Assembly (NCBI RefSeq): GCF_900103195.1
Contig: NZ_FMWU01000001.1
Location: 186,001 to 250,000 of the forward strand
Direction of reading: 5' to 3'
Length of the DNA: 64,000 nt
From: Methylobacterium sp. UNC378MF
GTDB taxonomy: Bacteria; Pseudomonadota; Alphaproteobacteria; Rhizobiales; Beijerinckiaceae
Shown one piece after another: positions 9,330-17,869 of the stretch; the first letter of the stretch is position 1, and each line of letters begins with the position of its first letter. A program made the position numbers and the translations under genes. Below the pieces are notes generated by a model. The model was not told the origin of the DNA, searched no databases, and worked only from the letters and a program-made list of their open reading frames with translations.

Positions 9330-9876
9330 GCCGGTGGGTGGCTGACAGGCCTGGATCGAAACGGGCGACGGGCGAGCCGGACGAACCGGCCCTGTCCGCA
9401 TCACAGCAACCGTTGTTCACATGCGGACAGGCCGCTCGCGGCCGCGGCCGGCGACGCGATTGCCCCGACGCCGCAGTCGGGTGAATCTTCGACGGCCTGC
9501 TTCCAAGCGGTGAACGCATCCGAGCGGACGTTGCCGTCCCGCCTGCTCTCGACCCTGAACGGCCCTCAGTACTCGGGAAGACGTGCCCAAGAACCACGGT
9601 TCCCTTCATTAGCTCGGCCGGCGGCCCGATCGCAGGAGATGGATTTCGACTATTCGGTCAGCCTGCCCCAGATCGCGGAAGATTGATCGTGCTCTGATCC
9701 ATTTGGGACATGTCCGAGGTCACGCCAGCTAGACCTAGAATTAATACATAGCTACTGGTTCGGCCTTGAATTTGGGTTCGAATTCAAATACCTTCAGATT
9801 CTATGAGCAATTTGTAGCGAGATAGAATTTTGGCGTGACTGGATGATAGATATTTGTCAGTGGCAAGAAATTTGCG
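9330..9876. other. gene-less transition into AT-rich DNA
   Basis: The first part is GC-rich and carries the inverted repeat at 9392-9430. From about 9690 the sequence becomes AT-rich, including an inverted repeat TTGAATT (9766-9772) with AATTCAA (9781-9787). No gene is supported. The AT-rich part probably contains the promoter of the following oxygenase gene. Confidence 0.45.
9392..9430 (+). terminator. inverted repeat after the monooxygenase operon
   Basis: CTGTCCGCAT (9392-9401) is perfectly inverted at 9421-9430, with a 19-base loop, about 62 bases after the last monooxygenase gene. No T-run follows. It could be the operon terminator. Confidence 0.4.
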
Positions 9877-10920
9877 ATGGCTTTGCACTCATACATGATC
9901 CCGGATATACAGGAACTTGGGTGCTCCATGAAAGTTATTCGCAAGACAATAATCATTACACAAAAAATTATCCATCGAATTTTGCAGTGGCCGTCCAAAA
10001 CTATTCACGCAATCTATTCCATTGGTCCGATCAAAAAGAGAGTCACGCAGAATCGGATTCACTCCATTCGCGCTCACAGCCAAGATCTAACGCCATTAGC
10101 GACTGAAGAGACTCCGCTCGCCCATGCCTTGAAGGAGCGAGGATTCTGCAAAGTCAACTCCGATTTCTTCGAAGCCTTCAGATCGGAGAAATTTCGGACA
10201 GCGGCCGGCGAAATCTATGATTATATAGAAAAGACCTATCTTGAGACGGGGATAACAATTAACATCATAAAGCTTCTCGACGCCGAACCTCGCATGATCG
10301 GTCAGTTCGAAACCATTTTTCGGGCCGGGTTGGATATCAAACTCCTGAGGATCATCGAACATTATCTTCAGCTTCCCGTTGGCTATGGGGGCGTAGATAT
10401 ATTTTTCACTGTAGCCGACGGCGTGGAAAGAGGCGCAAGAACTTGGCATAAAGACGGTGAAGACCACCCGATGATAAAGGTTGCCGTCTATCTCAACGAT
10501 GTCGGCGAAAACGACGGCCCGCTGGAAATCCTTCACTTACAGCGCACCTCCCCCGATTTTGACAAGCTACGAGGCTTCAGGCAACAAAAGTTGATCGACC
10601 TGCAGAATGAAGGTAAGATCAAATTCGACATCACGTCCTTTACAGGCCCCCTCGGGAGCGTGATACTTTGCGACACATCCAAATATTTTCACAGAGGCAA
10701 GCCCGCCACCGGGCGAAATCGGAGAGCGTTGTTTTTCAACTACTATGCGAACAAGCCTCTGACGCCGTATTTTTGCCCAAACCCGCCTTTTCCGCCCGAT
10801 AGAATGAAAGAGCTGGTTTCAGATCTATCGATGACACAACGCAATGCAGCTTTGTGGCGCGAGAATTTATCACCGGTCGATAAAATCGTCACAAAAACGA
10901 AGCCGTATCTGAATTTATAA
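9877..10920 (+). CDS. 2-oxoglutarate/Fe(II)-dependent oxygenase, phytanoyl-CoA dioxygenase-like
   Basis: A 347-residue protein with the metal-binding facial triad of the double-stranded beta-helix oxygenases. 'TWHKDGEDHP' supplies His191 and Asp193, and 'SKYFHRGKPATGRNRR' supplies the distal His272 followed by arginines that would bind 2-oxoglutarate. 'VAVYLNDVGENDGPLEIL' between them is typical of the phytanoyl-CoA dioxygenase group. The first 70 residues are basic and hydrophobic, unlike the catalytic part, so the true start may be the ATG at 9928 (MKVIRK). Base composition and codon use are much more AT-rich than all neighbours, which suggests acquisition by transfer. The substrate is unknown. 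Confidence 0.75.
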   Translation: MALHSYMIPDIQELGCSMKVIRKTIIITQKIIHRILQWPSKTIHAIYSIGPIKKRVTQNRIHSIRAHSQDLTPLATEETPLAHALKERGFCKVNSDFFEAFRSEKFRTAAGEIYDYIEKTYLETGITINIIKLLDAEPRMIGQFETIFRAGLDIKLLRIIEHYLQLPVGYGGVDIFFTVADGVERGARTWHKDGEDHPMIKVAVYLNDVGENDGPLEILHLQRTSPDFDKLRGFRQQKLIDLQNEGKIKFDITSFTGPLGSVILCDTSKYFHRGKPATGRNRRALFFNYYANKPLTPYFCPNPPFPPDRMKELVSDLSMTQRNAALWRENLSPVDKIVTKTKPYLNL

Positions 10921-11103
10921 GTGAACGCGCGATCGATCTCGATGAGATCCTGAGGCGTTTGCCCGGCCTCTTTCAGGCGGCCATGCGCAAGAGCAAGTGT
11001 CGTGGCCACGCTCGCTTCAACGCCAGGTCAGAGCTTGCTGCCTGACGCATCCTGATGTGAGATGCTCCCCGAAGGCGCGGCATCGACTGGATGTGGACCG
11101 GAT

Positions 11104-11517
11104 ATGGCGCAGGAACGGATCAGCGTGGAGGCAACGGCTCCCGCACCTCTCGATGTCGTCTGGAAAGCCTATACGTCGCCCGAGCATGTGACGCAGTGGA
11201 ACTTCGCCTCCGACGACTGGCATTGCCCGGCCGCAAGCGTGGACCTTCGAGAAGGCGGAAAGTTCACTTCGCGCATGGAGGCCAAGGACGGCAGCATGGG
11301 CTTCGATTTTGACGGCACTTACACCAAGATCATCCCAAACGAGCGGATCGAGTATGCGTTCGGTGACCGTCATGCGGTGATCGAGTTTTCTCCGGCCGGC
11401 GACCGAACGATCGTGAGGGTCTCCTTCGATCCCGAGAACCAGTTCCCCGTCGAGCAGCAGCGTAGCGGATGGGCAGCCATTCTCGACAATTTCTGCAAGC
11501 ATGTGGGCAGAGGCTAA
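11104..11517 (+). CDS. SRPBCC (AHSA1-type START-like) domain protein
   Basis: A small protein of 137 residues forming a single START/Bet v1-like ligand pocket of the AHSA1 group. The N-terminus 'ISVEATAPAPLDVVWKAYT', the 'HVTQWNFASDDWHCP' segment, and the C-terminal 'GWAAILDNFCKHV' helix are standard for this group. The ATG at 11104 begins directly before the conserved region; an upstream in-frame start at 11062 would add 14 unrelated residues. Its function is not defined for most members. GC content returns to normal here, so it lies outside the AT-rich insert. Confidence 0.8.
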   Translation: MAQERISVEATAPAPLDVVWKAYTSPEHVTQWNFASDDWHCPAASVDLREGGKFTSRMEAKDGSMGFDFDGTYTKIIPNERIEYAFGDRHAVIEFSPAGDRTIVRVSFDPENQFPVEQQRSGWAAILDNFCKHVGRG

Positions 11518-11803
11518 GCTCGGCCTCAGGTGCAGGAAGGGGGGCGACCGCTTGCCTCTGCGCCGAACCTGCCGGACGGCCGACGCATGGACGCTTTCGG
11601 GAAGCGTCCACGGCTGCCGGCACCGCTGACAGGGCACGGCTGCGGCCGTTCGAACGGCGGCGCTGCCGCGTGCGACTCCCTCCATAGGCCGTGCCGCGCA
11701 GGGGCCGCGGACAGCGCCGATCCGCCGTCCCATCCCGCACGCTCCGGTCGCATCGCGCGCGAACCACCTCGACGCCGTTCGCGATTTGGTCCAGGGATGC
11801 GGG

Positions 11804-14191
11804 ATGCAGAACCGCCCGCATGCGCAGCCCGCCGGGGACGGCGCTCCCGCCACTTCCATCGCCGCCCGCGCCATGGGCGCCCTCCGCCGCGAGGCGGCCG
11901 GCTATCTCGAGGGGCTGAACCCCGAGCAGCGCCGCGCCGTCGAGACCACGGAGGGACCTGTCCTCGTGCTGGCCGGCGCCGGAACCGGCAAGACACGGGT
12001 GCTCACCACCCGCATCGCCCACCTGATCGCCACCAACCGGGCGCGTCCCTTCGACATCCTGGCGGTGACCTTCACCAACAAGGCCGCCCGGGAGATGAAG
12101 CACCGGATCGGTGCGCTGATCGGACCGGCCGGCGAGGGCATGCCCTGGCTCGGGACCTTCCACGCCATCGGCACCAAGGTCCTGCGCCGCCACGCCGAGC
12201 TGGTCGGCCTGAAATCCGACTTCACCATTCTCGGCACCGACGACCAGCTCCGGCTGATGAAGCAGGTGATCGCCGACCAGAACGTCGACGAGAAGCGCTG
12301 GCCGGCCCGGGCCCTGTCCCACGCCATCGACGGCTGGAAGAACCGCGGCCTCGGTCCCGAGCAGGTCCCCCCGGGCGAGGCCGCCTCCTTCGCCTTCGGC
12401 AAGGGCGGCGCCCTCTACACCGCCTATCAGGCCCGGCTCGCGACGCTGAACGCCGTCGATTTCGGCGATCTCCTGCTGCTCTGCCTCAAGCTCTGGCGCG
12501 AGAACCCGGACGTCCTGGCCAATTACCAGGACCGATTCCGCTACATCCTGGTGGACGAGTACCAGGACACCAACGTCGCCCAGTACCTGTGGCTGCGCCT
12601 GCTGGCGCAGAACCGCAAGAACATCGCCTGCGTGGGCGACGACGACCAGTCGATCTACGGCTGGCGCGGCGCCGAGGTCGACAACATCCTGCGCTTCGAG
12701 CACGACTTCCCCGGCGCCGTGGTGGTGCGGCTGGAGCGCAACTACCGCTCCACCGGCCATATCCTGGCCGCCGCCTCCGGGCTGATCGCCAAGAACGAGA
12801 GCCGGCTCGGCAAGACCCTGCGCACCGACGACGAGCCGGGCGAGCGCGTCACCGTGACCGGCGCCTGGGATTCCGAGGAGGAGGCGCGGATGCTCGCCGA
12901 ATCGATCGAATCCCTCCAGGCCAAGCAGCACCCCCTCTCGGAGATCGCCGTGCTGGTGCGGATCTCGGCGCAGATGCGCGAGATCGAGGACCGGTTCGTC
13001 CAGCTCGGGCTCCCCTATCGGGTGATCGGCGGCCCTCGCTTCTACGAGCGCGCCGAGATCCGCGACGCCCTGGCCTATCTCCGCGCCACCATGAATGTCA
13101 GCGACGACCTCGCCTTCGAGCGGATCGTCAACACGCCGAAGCGCGGCCTGGGCGACGCCACGCTCCAGCAGCTCCACACCTACGGCCGGGCGAATCGCCT
13201 GCCCTTGCGGATCGCCGCCGAGCGCCTATGCGAGACCGACGAGCTGAAGCCCCGGGTCCGCTCCACCCTGCGGGCGCTCACCCAGAGTTTTTCGCGGTGG
13301 GCGCGGCTCGTGGAGGCGCAGCCGCACAGCGAGGTCGCCCAGATCATCCTGGAGGAATCCGGCTACACCGAGATGTGGCAGAAGGACCGCTCGGCGGATG
13401 CGGCCGGGCGCCTGGAGAACCTGAAGGAATTCGTCCGCTCGATGGAGGAGTTCCCCGACATGGCGGCCTTCCTGGAGCACGTCTCCCTGGTGATGGAGGC
13501 CTCCGAGACCGAGGGCGCCGAGCGCGTCTCGCTGATGACGCTCCACGCCGCCAAGGGGCTGGAATTCGACACCGTGTTCCTGCCTGGCTGGGAGGACGGC
13601 CTGTTCCCCAGCCAGCGGGCGCTGGACGAGAGCGGCCGGGCCGGGCTCGAGGAGGAGCGGCGCCTCGCCCATGTCGGCCTCACCCGGGCGCGCAAGCGGG
13701 CCAAGCTCTCCTTCGCGGTGAACCGGCGCATCCACGGCCTGTGGTCCTCGACCATCCCGTCCCGGTTCATCGACGAATTGCCGGAGACGGCCGTGGACGT
13801 GGTCGAGGCCCCCGCCCATTTCTCGGCCGGCGCCTCGCGGTTCGACCGCAACCCGACGCCGTTCGGATCGAGCTACGGCACGCCCGGCTGGCAGCGGGCG
13901 CAGGCCAACACCGCCCAGAACGGCAGCCGGGCCGGCGACCGTGGGGGCCGCGGCTTCGGGTCGGCGCCGGGTGGCCGCTCCGGCGGCTACGCGGGCGGCC
14001 CCCGTCAGATCGAGGGCGAGCTGATCGCCAAGTCTTCGGGCGCGCCCTCGGCGTTCCAGGCCGGCCAGCGGGTCTTCCACACCAAGTTTGGCCCCGGGAC
14101 GGTCGCGGGCGTCGACGGCAACAAGCTGACCGTTGACTTCGACAAGGCCGGCCGGAAGATGGTCCTCGACAGCTTCATCCAGGCCGGGTGA
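11804..14191 (+). CDS. uvrD: UvrD/PcrA-type superfamily 1 DNA helicase
   Basis: An ATP-driven 3'-5' DNA helicase of about 795 residues for nucleotide-excision and mismatch repair and for clearing replication blocks. All SF1A motifs are visible: Walker A 'AGAGTGKTR', 'AVTFTNKAAREM', 'DEYQDTN', 'GDDDQSIYGWRGA', 'LERNYRST', 'LMTLHAAKGLEFDTVF' and 'VGLTRARKRA'. The C-terminal tail is glycine-rich and ends in a small 'FHTKFGPGTVAGVDGNKLTVDFD' fold typical of PcrA/UvrD. The ATG at 11804 has AGGGA six bases upstream; a TTG at 11786 is less likely. The gene stands alone. Confidence 0.93.
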   Translation: MQNRPHAQPAGDGAPATSIAARAMGALRREAAGYLEGLNPEQRRAVETTEGPVLVLAGAGTGKTRVLTTRIAHLIATNRARPFDILAVTFTNKAAREMKHRIGALIGPAGEGMPWLGTFHAIGTKVLRRHAELVGLKSDFTILGTDDQLRLMKQVIADQNVDEKRWPARALSHAIDGWKNRGLGPEQVPPGEAASFAFGKGGALYTAYQARLATLNAVDFGDLLLLCLKLWRENPDVLANYQDRFRYILVDEYQDTNVAQYLWLRLLAQNRKNIACVGDDDQSIYGWRGAEVDNILRFEHDFPGAVVVRLERNYRSTGHILAAASGLIAKNESRLGKTLRTDDEPGERVTVTGAWDSEEEARMLAESIESLQAKQHPLSEIAVLVRISAQMREIEDRFVQLGLPYRVIGGPRFYERAEIRDALAYLRATMNVSDDLAFERIVNTPKRGLGDATLQQLHTYGRANRLPLRIAAERLCETDELKPRVRSTLRALTQSFSRWARLVEAQPHSEVAQIILEESGYTEMWQKDRSADAAGRLENLKEFVRSMEEFPDMAAFLEHVSLVMEASETEGAERVSLMTLHAAKGLEFDTVFLPGWEDGLFPSQRALDESGRAGLEEERRLAHVGLTRARKRAKLSFAVNRRIHGLWSSTIPSRFIDELPETAVDVVEAPAHFSAGASRFDRNPTPFGSSYGTPGWQRAQANTAQNGSRAGDRGGRGFGSAPGGRSGGYAGGPRQIEGELIAKSSGAPSAFQAGQRVFHTKFGPGTVAGVDGNKLTVDFDKAGRKMVLDSFIQAG

Positions 14192-14610
14192 GGCGCGTCC
14201 CGCCGATCAAGCCCCGACGTTTCAGGGCGGTAGGGTCGGCCGGCTTCGCCCCGGCGGGCGCGGAGGATCGTGATCGTGCCGGATGCCGCGTTACCGCGAC
14301 TCCCCCATCCCGAGCCTGATGCATCCGCGACAGCCGCGCGGCTTTTTCAAAGCCTCCCCACCAACCGTCACCCCTTGGTCACACCCGGCGCGCAATCGTC
14401 GGGCGCGAACCGCGCTGGTGCGCCAGTTGCATCGTGTATTCGGCCGCGCACGGAACGTCGTGACGCTCTCCACAGGCGGACGAGCGCGGGGCGGAACCTT
14501 CGGCCTGGGGCCGGTATTTAGTTCCGCAAGCGAGTAGAACCGGGAGCAAGCAGGTAAACGGCAGTTCAGATACAGATCCAGGTTGGCTAGTCCCGTTGGA
14601 GTGTACATCC
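14192..14610. other. gene-less stretch between helicase and PhoH genes
   Basis: No coding region is supported. Short frames on either strand lack domains. The last hundred bases, including an AT-richer part near 14510-14590, should hold the PhoH promoter. Confidence 0.4.
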
Positions 14611-15327
14611 ATGAAGAGACGCCGCGCACGACTTGAACTGGTTGAAGACCGCACGTCCCGCATTCATCGCACGCGCTTCGACGAAGAACGCAATCTCGCT
14701 CCCATCCAACCGCTCACCGAACGGCAAGCCGAGTATATCGAGGCCCTCGCCCGCTCGCCGCAGGTCATCGTCCTGGGGCCCGCCGGCACCGGCAAGACCT
14801 TCATCGCCGGCACCCGCGCCGCCGACCAGCTCCGCCAGCGCCGGATCTCCAAGGTGGTCATCACCCGCCCGAACGTGCCCTCGGGCCGGTCGCTCGGCTT
14901 CTTCCCCGGAACCTTGGAAGAGAAGATCGCCCCCTGGGTCGCCCCGCTCACCGAGGCCATGAAGGAGCGCATGGGCGCCGCCGCCTTCGAGATCGCCCTC
15001 AAGACCGGCGACATCGAGATCGTCCCCTTCGAGGTGATGCGCGGCCGGACCTTCAAGAACTGCCTCGTGATCCTCGACGAGGCCCAGAACACCACGATCA
15101 ACGAGATCAAGATGTTCCTGACCCGGATCGGCGACGATTGTCAGGTCATCATCAACGGCGACGTCTCCCAGACCGACCTGCGTGAGACCTCGGGCCTGCG
15201 CACCGTGATGCACCTGATCAAGAGCCGGATGATGCCGATCCCGGTGGTGGAGTTCACCCGCAACGACATCGTCCGGTCCGGGATCTGCGCCGAGTGGGTG
15301 AAGGCGTTCGAGGAAACGAATCTCTGA
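14611..15327 (+). CDS. PhoH-family ATPase
   Basis: A cytoplasmic P-loop ATPase of 238 residues, the short single-domain form of the PhoH family. Walker A is 'LGPAGTGKTF', followed by 'VVITRPNVPSGRSLGFFPGTLEEKI', and the Walker B region is 'CLVILDEAQNTT' with the downstream 'GDVSQTDLR'. Members are thought to be RNA-linked ATPases or helicases, and some are phosphate- or stress-regulated. The ATG at 14611 has TTGGAG nine bases upstream. A hairpin follows the stop. Confidence 0.9.
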   Translation: MKRRRARLELVEDRTSRIHRTRFDEERNLAPIQPLTERQAEYIEALARSPQVIVLGPAGTGKTFIAGTRAADQLRQRRISKVVITRPNVPSGRSLGFFPGTLEEKIAPWVAPLTEAMKERMGAAAFEIALKTGDIEIVPFEVMRGRTFKNCLVILDEAQNTTINEIKMFLTRIGDDCQVIINGDVSQTDLRETSGLRTVMHLIKSRMMPIPVVEFTRNDIVRSGICAEWVKAFEETNL

Positions 15328-15342
15328 CCCAGAAGTTGATGG

Positions 15343-15366
15343 CGGCGGGTCCTCGCAGACCCGCCG
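15343..15366 (+). terminator. terminator hairpin after the PhoH gene
   Basis: GGCGGGTC (15344-15351) pairs with GACCCGCC (15358-15365), with one more C-G pair outside and a six-base loop. It begins 16 bases after the PhoH stop. No T-run follows. Confidence 0.6.
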
Positions 15367-15460
15367 TGCCGTCCCCCGGCATGAGACGACTCTCCGCACC
15401 TCCCGTCCGGGAGGATGAACCGGGCGCCATACCCGGCCATCAGAGAATTGGAGTCTCCTC

Positions 15461-15706
15461 GTGAGGAAACTGACCTTCGCCTTCGCCGTGCTGGCCTCCC
15501 TCGGCGGTGCCGCCCTCGTCCAGCCGGCCTCGGCGGCCCCTGCCATGCCCGGCGCTGTCGCGGCTCCCGACGCGGTGACCCATGTCCGCATGACCCCCAT
15601 GGAGCGGCGGGTGATGCACCGGCGCATGGAGCATCGCATGATGCACCGCCGGATGGAGCGCCGGATGATGCATCACCGCATGCATCGCCGCATGCACCGC
15701 ATGTGA
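15461..15706 (+). CDS. small exported His/Met/Arg-rich protein
   Basis: An 81-residue protein starting at GTG 15461, with GGAG eight bases upstream. Residues 1-25 form a clear Sec signal peptide ending 'PASA-AP'. The mature part of about 55 residues ends in an unusual low-complexity tail made of repeated M-H-R-R-M and R-M-M-H units, nearly all Met, His and Arg. Met/His-rich exported tails are often metal-binding (copper, nickel), but the high Arg content could equally bind nucleic acid or anionic surface polymers. No database family was recognised. A strong terminator follows. Confidence 0.7.
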   Translation: MRKLTFAFAVLASLGGAALVQPASAAPAMPGAVAAPDAVTHVRMTPMERRVMHRRMEHRMMHRRMERRMMHHRMHRRMHRM

Positions 15707-15723
15707 TCTTCATATGATCTTGC

Positions 15724-15755
15724 GGCGGAGCGGGGTCGTCCGGCCCCGCTTCGCC
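15724..15755 (+). terminator. strong GC-rich terminator hairpin
   Basis: AGCGGGG (15729-15735) pairs with CCCCGCT (15744-15750), and outer GGCG/CGCC bases extend the stem to about 12 pairs with one wobble and an eight-base loop. It lies 18 bases after the His/Met/Arg-rich gene. Confidence 0.6.
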
Positions 15756-15864
15756 GTCCCGGCCGGACCGGGCGTTGCTCCCACCTCTGAAGATTCCTAT
15801 CTCGTCCACTCGAATCGCGCAGTCAGGCGGCCGTCGCGGCAGCCGGCCGATCCGGGAGACCAGG

Positions 15865-16149
15865 ATGCCCCCCTCCAACCGACTGTTCGACGACCTCGCC
15901 CGCCTGATGACCGACGCGGCCGGCGCCGCCCAGGGCGTCCGCCGCGAGGCCGAGACCGTGGTCCGCGCCCAGCTCGAACGCGTCGTCCGCGACCTCGACA
16001 TCGCCTCGCGCGAGGAACTCGACGTGCTCCGCGACCTCGTGACTCAGCTCCAGGCGCAGAACGAGGCCCTGTCGGCCCGGGTTGCGGCCCTGGAAGCGAA
16101 ATCCGGCGGCGCCGGAACAGGCGCTGCTGGCCTGAGCGAGGTGGTCTGA
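15865..16149 (+). CDS. ubiK: UbiK-like accessory factor (BMFP domain)
   Basis: A 94-residue protein with a helical N-terminal half ('NRLFDDLARLMTDAAGAAQGVRREAE') and a C-terminal coiled coil ('EELDVLRDLVTQLQAQNEALSARVAALEA'). This is the build of the DUF526/BMFP family, whose E. coli member UbiK (YqiC) assists the ubiquinone-biosynthesis complex and can fuse membranes in vitro. The ATG at 15865 is preceded by GGGAGA. It lies upstream of YbjN, ProC and TetR genes on the same strand. The specific role here is inferred from the family. Confidence 0.8.
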   Translation: MPPSNRLFDDLARLMTDAAGAAQGVRREAETVVRAQLERVVRDLDIASREELDVLRDLVTQLQAQNEALSARVAALEAKSGGAGTGAAGLSEVV

Positions 16150-16439
16150 GTCTCCGCGGCAACGGCGCGGGCTTTTACACAGGAAGCGGCGTCGACGATC
16201 CGCTTTCCTGTTCACTGAATGTGACCTGCACTTTGTGTCGCGAGTCACGGCCGGTCTATAGTCGGGCATAGGGTGATTCGGGGGCTGTGAGGCGATGTCC
16301 GCAGAGCTTCGACAGTCGATCGCATCACCGCCGGCCTAGATCTGCCGGTCGTTCCAGTTCTCGGAGTGTTCTCACGCTCCGGTTTCGCGTCACCGCCACG
16401 TCGGGCCGGATCTCGTCCGGGCCGTCCTTTTGGATCGTC

Positions 16440-16949
16440 ATGCCGCTTCTCAACGTCGACTTCCACGACCCGGACCGGAACGAGCATCCGCTCGACGTCG
16501 TCGAGCGGCTTGCGTCCCTGCGCGACTGGATCTTCGACCGGGCCGAGACCGACGAGATGTCGGTCACGAGCCCCGGCCGCTGGACCGACTACAACGTCGC
16601 CTTCACCTGGATCGAGGACGTGGAGGCGCTGCACGTTGCCTGCGCCTTCGACCTGAAGGTGCCGGAGCGGCAGCGCACCGAGGTGATGCGCCTGATCGCG
16701 ATGATCAATGAACAACTCTGGGTCGGTCATTTCGACCTCTGGACCACCGACAGCGTGGTGATGTTCCGGCACGCGCTCCTGCTGACGGGCGGCGCGGTGC
16801 CGACCCACCCGCAATGCGCGACCATGATGAAGACCGCGGTCGATACCTGCGAGCGCTACTTCCAGGCGTTCCAGTTCGTGCTCTGGGCCGGCAAGAGCGC
16901 CCGCGAGGCGCTGGACGCCGTCCTGTTCGAAACCGAAGGCGAGGCGTGA
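16440..16949 (+). CDS. YbjN-domain protein
   Basis: A cytoplasmic protein of 169 residues matching the YbjN family (a type III-chaperone-like fold often linked to bacterial sensory systems). 'NPLDVVERL'-like 'EHPLDVVERLASLRDW' opens the domain and 'WTDYNVAFTWIEDVEALHVACAF' and 'LWVGHFDLW' are core strands. The stop overlaps the proC start (GTGA), so the two are translationally coupled, a linkage seen in many alphaproteobacteria. The molecular function is not established. Confidence 0.8.
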   Translation: MPLLNVDFHDPDRNEHPLDVVERLASLRDWIFDRAETDEMSVTSPGRWTDYNVAFTWIEDVEALHVACAFDLKVPERQRTEVMRLIAMINEQLWVGHFDLWTTDSVVMFRHALLLTGGAVPTHPQCATMMKTAVDTCERYFQAFQFVLWAGKSAREALDAVLFETEGEA

Positions 16950-17767
16950 GCGGTCCGATGCGGATGCCGGCCTCGCTGGTCCTGGCCGGGGCCGGCAAGA
17001 TGGGCGGCGCGATGCTGGCGGGCTGGCTGGAAGCCGGCCTAGACCCGCGCCGCACGACGATCATCGACCCGGTACCTGCACGCGCGATTGTGGATCTCTG
17101 CGCCGAGCGGAGTATCGCCCTGAACCCGCCGGCCCCGGAGCCCGGCGCCGTCCTGGTCCTCGGCATCAAGCCGCAAGGTCTGGAGGCGGCCGCCTCCGGG
17201 CTGGACCGGCTGATCGGGCGCGACACGCTCGTCGTCTCGATCCTGGCGGGCAAGACCATCGGGGATCTCCGCGCCCGCCTGCCGCGCGCGCGCGCGATCG
17301 TCCGGGCGATGCCCAACCTGCCGGCGAGCATCGGCCGGGGCGCCACCGGCGCCTGCGCGAGTTCCGAAGTCTCGCCCGAGCAGCGGGCGGCCGCCGAGGC
17401 GCTGTTCGCGGCGAACGGCACGCTGGCGTGGCTCGCCGACGAGGCGCAGATCGACGCGGTGACGGCGGTCTCGGGCTCCGGACCGGCCTACGTGTTCCTG
17501 CTTGCCGAGACCCTGGCGGAGGCCGGCATCGCGGCTGGTCTGGAACCCGACGTGGCCCGCCGCCTCGCCCGGGCCACCGTGGCGGGGGCCGGCGCGCTCC
17601 TCGATGCGAGCCCGTCCGAGACGGCGGAGTTGCGCCGCAACGTCACGTCACCGGGCGGCACCACAGCGGCGGCCCTCGACGTGCTGATGCGGCCAGACGG
17701 CCTCGGCGCGCTGATGCGAGAGGCGGTGGCCGCGGCCCGTCAACGGGCGGGAGAACTCTCCGGCTGA
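16946..17767 (+). CDS. proC: pyrroline-5-carboxylate reductase
   Basis: Catalyses the last step of proline synthesis, NAD(P)H-dependent reduction of 1-pyrroline-5-carboxylate. The N-terminal Rossmann fold has 'LAGAGKMGGAMLAGW', and the C-terminal dimer and active-site region has 'VSGSGPAYVFLLAETLAEAGI' and the signature 'RRNVTSPGGTTAAAL'. The length of about 273 residues is normal. The GTG at 16946 overlaps the previous stop and has GAAGG six bases upstream; the ATG at 16958 is an alternative that removes four residues. Confidence 0.93.
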   Translation: MSGPMRMPASLVLAGAGKMGGAMLAGWLEAGLDPRRTTIIDPVPARAIVDLCAERSIALNPPAPEPGAVLVLGIKPQGLEAAASGLDRLIGRDTLVVSILAGKTIGDLRARLPRARAIVRAMPNLPASIGRGATGACASSEVSPEQRAAAEALFAANGTLAWLADEAQIDAVTAVSGSGPAYVFLLAETLAEAGIAAGLEPDVARRLARATVAGAGALLDASPSETAELRRNVTSPGGTTAAALDVLMRPDGLGALMREAVAAARQRAGELSG

Positions 17768-17869
17768 CATCGGACCGCGTCCGTGCGGCATGGCCGCGCG
17801 ACGGCCCTGCTCATCGCCGCCGACTCGCCTACATGAGGTGACACGACCGACAGACCCGGCGACCGATCC

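Noticed and set aside
9766..9787. Inverted repeat TTGAATT/AATTCAA as an insertion-sequence end
   Set aside because: There is no matching repeat at the other end of the AT-rich insert and no transposase or target duplication, so it is at most a regulatory dyad.
11530..14136. 868-codon forward frame over the helicase gene
   Set aside because: It is Arg/Pro/Gly-rich, the mark of a shadow frame, and runs in another frame over a helicase with all its motifs.
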